DNA of 64,000 nt from positions 418,578 through 482,577 of the forward strand of contig CAJNDT010006025.1 in the NCBI GenBank assembly GCA_905221615.1. Direction: 5' to 3'. How positions within the stretch are numbered: position 1 is the first letter of the stretch; each line of letters begins with the position of its first letter. The DNA is from Symbiodinium sp. CCMP2592. Lineage: Eukaryota > Sar > Dinophyceae > Suessiales > Symbiodiniaceae. The translations under genes and the position numbers were made by a program. Below, one piece after another: positions 60,600 to 64,000 of this stretch. Below the pieces are notes generated by a model, which saw nothing but the letters and a program-made list of their open reading frames with translations, did no database searches and had not been told where the DNA came from.

Positions 60600-61560
60600 T
60601 GATGCCCAAAGTCATTTTTGCCGAAGCTCTCCAATAACATGAATTTAGTTGAATTTTCTTTGGCAGTTTTCACGGCTCCAGGAGCACTTTTTGGATCCGG
60701 CCTATGCTTGCTGGCGATTTTGGCTAGCTTTCCAGCTCCCGGAGCTCTCCCAAAAATCTGCTGAATTGCACTGATATTCCTTTGCAATCTTCCCGGGTTG
60801 GGGGCGTTTCTGGACCCAGTATATGCACTTGCAACTGATGTTGGCTAGCTTCCACGCCCAAACTCAACATCTCGAAGCTCTCAAAAAAATAAACTACATG
60901 TAGTTGGCTTTTCCTTGGCGGTTTCCTCGGGTCCACTGATGTTGGCAAGCTCTAAAATTTCAAGCCCAAAATCAGCCTCCCGAAGCTCTACCAACATGAC
61001 AACTAAGTTTGAGCTGATGTTTGCTGCGCCGAGGAGCGCTTTTGGATCCGGACTATGCACTTGTCACTGCCGGCGGTTAGCTTTCAAGCCCAGCATCAGC
61101 TCCCTGAGGCTTTCCTAAAAACACCTGAATTCTGATTGTTTTTCTTTGTCAATCTTCTGCGGCTCAGGAATGTTTCTTGGATCTGGCCTATGCACTTGTG
61201 GCTGATGTTGGCGAATCTCAAGCCAAAATCAGCCTTCGGATCCAAAAGCCTGGTCAAAGCGGCAGAAACATAAAGAAAATCAACTCAATTTACTTGCTTT
61301 TTTTGGTAGAGCTTCGGGAGGCGGATATTGGGAGTTAAAAGCTACCCAGCTAGCCACTACATCAGTTGCAAATACACAAGCCGGATCCAGAAAGCGATCC
61401 TGGACCCGAGAAGGTTTTAAACAAAAACCAACTAAATCTCATGACTCATGATGTTTCTGGAGAGCTTCGGGATGTAAGTTTGGGCTTTAGATTTGAAGCC
61501 CGAAATCAGCGTCCCGAAGCTCACCAAAAATGCTTTCAGCTCTCCAAAAAGGAAATTAAG
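60600..61560. repeat. Diverged tandem repeat block with an inverted end
   Basis: The anchor GGATCCGGCCTATGCACTTG (with variants) occurs near 60692, 60812, 61042 and 61180. Between anchors are GATGTTGGCTAGC, AAGCCCAAAATCAGCCTCCC and GAAGCTCT. At about 61345-61390 the same words appear inverted (CTAGCCACTACATCAGTTGC and ACACAAGCCGGATCC), so at least one unit is flipped. The coding-looking frames on both strands are repeat-derived. Confidence 0.75.
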
Positions 61561-61569
61561 CTTAGTTGA

Positions 61570-61850
61570 TTCTCACTTGCGTGCCACTTGCATGCCGACT
61601 GTATGCCTCGGCACCACCCGCGGACACGGCGCACCCCACCTGCATGCCACCTGCATGCCGACTACATGCCGCTGCGCCGTCGCACAGACTGTGGACACGG
61701 ACGCCCCACCTGCATCACCTGCATGTCGACTGCACGCCGCTGCACCCTGCATGCTGACTGCATGCCGCTGCATGCCGGCATTCGATACGACAACACCCCT
61801 CCTGCATGCCGCTGCACCCGCGGCGTCGGCTGTGGACACGACATGCCCGA
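61570..61850. repeat. GCATGC-rich repeat cluster
   Basis: CACCTGCATGCC, GACTGCATGCCGCTGC and GTGGACACGGACG recur irregularly. The self-complementary GCATGC core makes both strands similar. Confidence 0.75.
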
Positions 61851-62074
61851 TTTACCTGGAACCCCTGGCTAGCTCCCTTTTTTTGCAACCCTATACTTTT
61901 GAACCTCTATATAGAAATCCTTATGAAACCCTTGTTGAAACTAGACCCTAAGCCCTATACCTTCAATTACACCCTGAGAAACCCCAAAAGAATCCTGAAC
62001 ACACCCTCTTTCTAAACCCAAGTAACCCAAGCTCCTGAACCCTAAACCCTAAGCCCCAAGCTCCTGAACCCCAA

Positions 62075-62079
<5 letters not shown>

Positions 62080-62114
<35 letters not shown>

Positions 62115-62117
62115 GTG

Positions 62118-62162
<45 letters not shown>
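62080..62162. repeat. (TA)n microsatellite
   Basis: Two long TA runs around TTGTGTGTATATAC. Confidence 0.95.
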
Positions 62163-62284
62163 TATACTAAGCCCCTGAACCCCAAACTCCAGAGACCTGT
62201 GGCCTCCCAGGTCGCACTGGAGGCAAATCGCAGAGGTGAGGAGTCGCCACCATCCCGGGCCTGAGATCCCAGGCCCAGGCTCTG

Positions 62285-62445
62285 AAGGATCCTTTAAGGG
62301 ATCTTAAGGATCCCTTAAAGGGTTCTTAAGGATCCTTTAAGGGATCCTTTAAGGGATCTTAATAAGGGATCTTCAGGATCCTTTAAGGGATCCTTTCAAG
62401 GATCCTTTAAGGGATCTTAAGGATCCTTTAAGGGATCTTTTGAGG
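62285..62445. repeat. Palindromic GGATCC / TTTAAGGGATC array
   Basis: Units of GGATCCTTTAAGGGATCTTA in both orientations follow each other about eight times. Every unit is partly self-complementary, so the block can fold on itself. Confidence 0.85.
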
Positions 62446-62994
62446 GCTGCGCCGGACTCACGGAATTTTCGAGAAAGCGAGGTATTTTGCACAAGCGTGC
62501 GCTGAATTAAGCGGACACTTAAGTCTCTATCGCTACATTCGGAAATTTCAATAGTGGAAACAACGTCCCCGCGAGCAATCTGTCAACCTTCGTTACGACA
62601 ACCCTTTAGGAACAGGTCAATCCCTGTACGGGCAGCCCACTCCCAACTCGAATTTTTAGGGTGAGGGGTTCAGGGTTTAGGGATTAGAAGGTTCAGGCCT
62701 GATACACCAACCCGTCCGCCTTTTCGGCTCCAAACCTTCCATCTACGGTACGGGGTTTTGAGCTCAGAGCTTTAGGGGTTTGGACTCAGGGCTAAAAGAA
62801 TAAACTGACGCAGGCCAAGGAGCCCTCGTAGATTTTGAGATCGTGGCTGGATCCGACCCGAATTCCAATCCACCATCCCTCCATCAGACTTGCAGACTCC
62901 TGAATAAACAACATTCATCAGCGTCCTCATCACGTCTCATCACCTTTGTCTGATTGCAACAACTGTAGCACTTTTGTGGCTTGTGTAGCTGCTG

Positions 62995-63190
62995 CTTCTG
63001 CTGCTATTGTTGCGTTCTAGCTGTTGTTGCGGCTGCTGCAGCTGCTACTGCTGCTGCTCCTGCTGCTTCTGCTGCAGCTGCTGCTATTGTTGCATTCTAG
63101 CTGTTGGTGCCACTGTTGCTGTTGTTGTATCCGTTTCCGTGTACGTTTCCGTTTCTGTTGCTGGTGCTCTTGTTGTTCTTCTTCTCGTTG
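62995..63190. repeat. CTG-rich repeat with an 80-bp duplication
   Basis: CTGCTATTGTTGC, then TTCTAGCTGTTG, occurs at 63001 and 63081; the rest is CTG/TTG triplets. Confidence 0.8.
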
Positions 63191-63387
63191 TTGCTTGCTT
63201 GCCGATTTGCTGCTGCATCTGCCTCATTCGCCAGCGAGGGCTGCCAGTGGTGTTTTGTTGCTGTCACTCGTAGGACACTTCACTGAACGAGCTCCAGAAG
63301 TATGGGAAGCATCTTACTCTTACCGATGCTATCACGACACTGGCAATAGCATTCCACTTCGTTGAGGCCTCACCAGTCGCGCATGTC

Positions 63388-63702
63388 ATGCTGGGTTCGG
63401 GCTTGTTGTTGCTGGCTGAGACTCTTGCAACATGTTCTCAATCCTTAGCTGTTTATCTTCCTGCGCTTGCACTCAGTTTAACAAATGCCCGTAACAGTAT
63501 TTTTTACACCTCGCCTTTTAGTCTTACGTGTTTTGCTGCTTCCGTTCTCGTGAACCTCTGCCCTCCTACCGCAGTCGGCACCACCGTTCTCAGTCACGCC
63601 AGTTTCTGTTCTTCCTATTGCCATGCTGCATCATTGGTGCGCGTTGCTGGGTTGACCAAAGGCTGTTCGTGGTCCTGGACCTTTAAAAAACGGCTTGCAT
63701 GA
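63388..63702 (+). CDS. Ambiguous open region, possible coding on either strand
   Basis: The plus strand has a 104-residue frame from ATG with a hydrophobic start (GLLLLAETLATCSQSLAVYL). The minus strand is open over 63615-63836 with a more ordinary composition (QMGEWPVDFLRAGRLPATLS, QADHASRFLKVQDHEQPLVN). I cannot choose between them and recognise neither. Confidence 0.15.
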   Translation: MLGSGLLLLAETLATCSQSLAVYLPALALSLTNARNSIFYTSPFSLTCFAASVLVNLCPPTAVGTTVLSHASFCSSYCHAASLVRVAGLTKGCSWSWTFKKRLA

Positions 63703-64000
63703 TCGGCTTGGATGCGCAACGCATACAAATTCCAGGCAGCAGGTCCTGCGGAAAGAGTTGCCGGAAGACGTCCTGCACGTAGGAAGTCGACCGGCCATTC
63801 ACCCATCTGGTGCCTTGCTTCCGTCAAGCATGCCACTATCCGTCTATCAACATCAACAATGCTCTGGTATGCTGACTCATTAGCGTGGACATTGGAAAAA
63901 CCAAGCCGAGGCTTGATGTTTAAACTTAGTATAAGCCCTTCTTTTCACCTCTCCTTCCCAGACTTTTGATGGTGGTGGCGAATTGGACTATTTTCGATAA

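Noticed and set aside
60593-61118. Several 65-75-codon frames on both strands
   Set aside because: They lie in the tandem/inverted repeat block and share repeat-derived peptides.
1-64000. A chromosome end (telomere)
   Set aside because: The telomere-like words are short, scattered, degenerate and in both orientations; neither window edge has a long perfect array.
1-64000. CRISPR array, prophage, insertion sequence or bacterial operon
   Set aside because: No spaced identical repeats, no bacterial-type gene clusters or transposases, and intron-containing FNR points to a nuclear genome.

Overview
The window looks like nuclear DNA of a photosynthetic protist with plant-type telomeric repeats (CCCTAAA/TTTAGGG). 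A dinoflagellate or a close alveolate alga fits best. Three observations support this: a plastid-type ferredoxin-NADP+ reductase gene (FNR) split by introns; an FNR intron that appears to be GA-AG, with AG|G acceptors of the kind described for dinoflagellates; and a gene-poor, microsatellite-rich landscape saturated with short telomere-like words. There is no sign of bacterial operons, ribosome binding sites, CRISPR or insertion sequences. No dinoflagellate spliced leader was found, so the assignment is inference.

Only two protein genes are well supported. (1) The 3' part of FNR on the minus strand, about 56642-58027, with three exons that can be placed and a native C-terminus; its 5' exons and transit peptide were not found. 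(2) An unknown protein on the minus strand at 14865-16001, with a long poly-serine tract encoded by an AGY array, an ordered middle part, and a basic then Trp/Tyr-rich tail. Several further exon clusters (3.1-3.7, 5.0-7.7, 9.6-12.9, 16.2, 17.6, 30.4-31.4 and 50.5 kb) can be chained with matching phases. They have no recognised homology and rest on my own splice choices, so they carry low confidence.

Layout. 0-2.1 kb: trinucleotide and TA/TACA arrays. 3-8 kb: candidate exons on the minus strand. 8.8-9.6 kb: a large AGT/AGC array. 9.6-12.9 kb: candidate exons on the plus strand. 14-16 kb: two arrays around gene 2. 18-27 kb: short inverted-repeat elements, TTATAG and GA/GT arrays. 27-50 kb: mostly non-genic, with many copies of a second inverted-repeat family, TA arrays, poly-G tracts and a C-rich tract. 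50.5 kb: one long open frame. 56.6-58.1 kb: FNR. 58.9-62.5 kb: four structurally different repeat blocks in a row. 63-64 kb: a CTG-rich repeat and an ambiguous open region.

The repeats form a consistent picture. There are at least two families of roughly 100 bp elements with terminal inverted repeats (MITE-like), dispersed telomere-like heptamers whose strand switches in blocks, and many triplet arrays. The genes do not form a recognisable pathway; FNR is the only one whose function can be stated.
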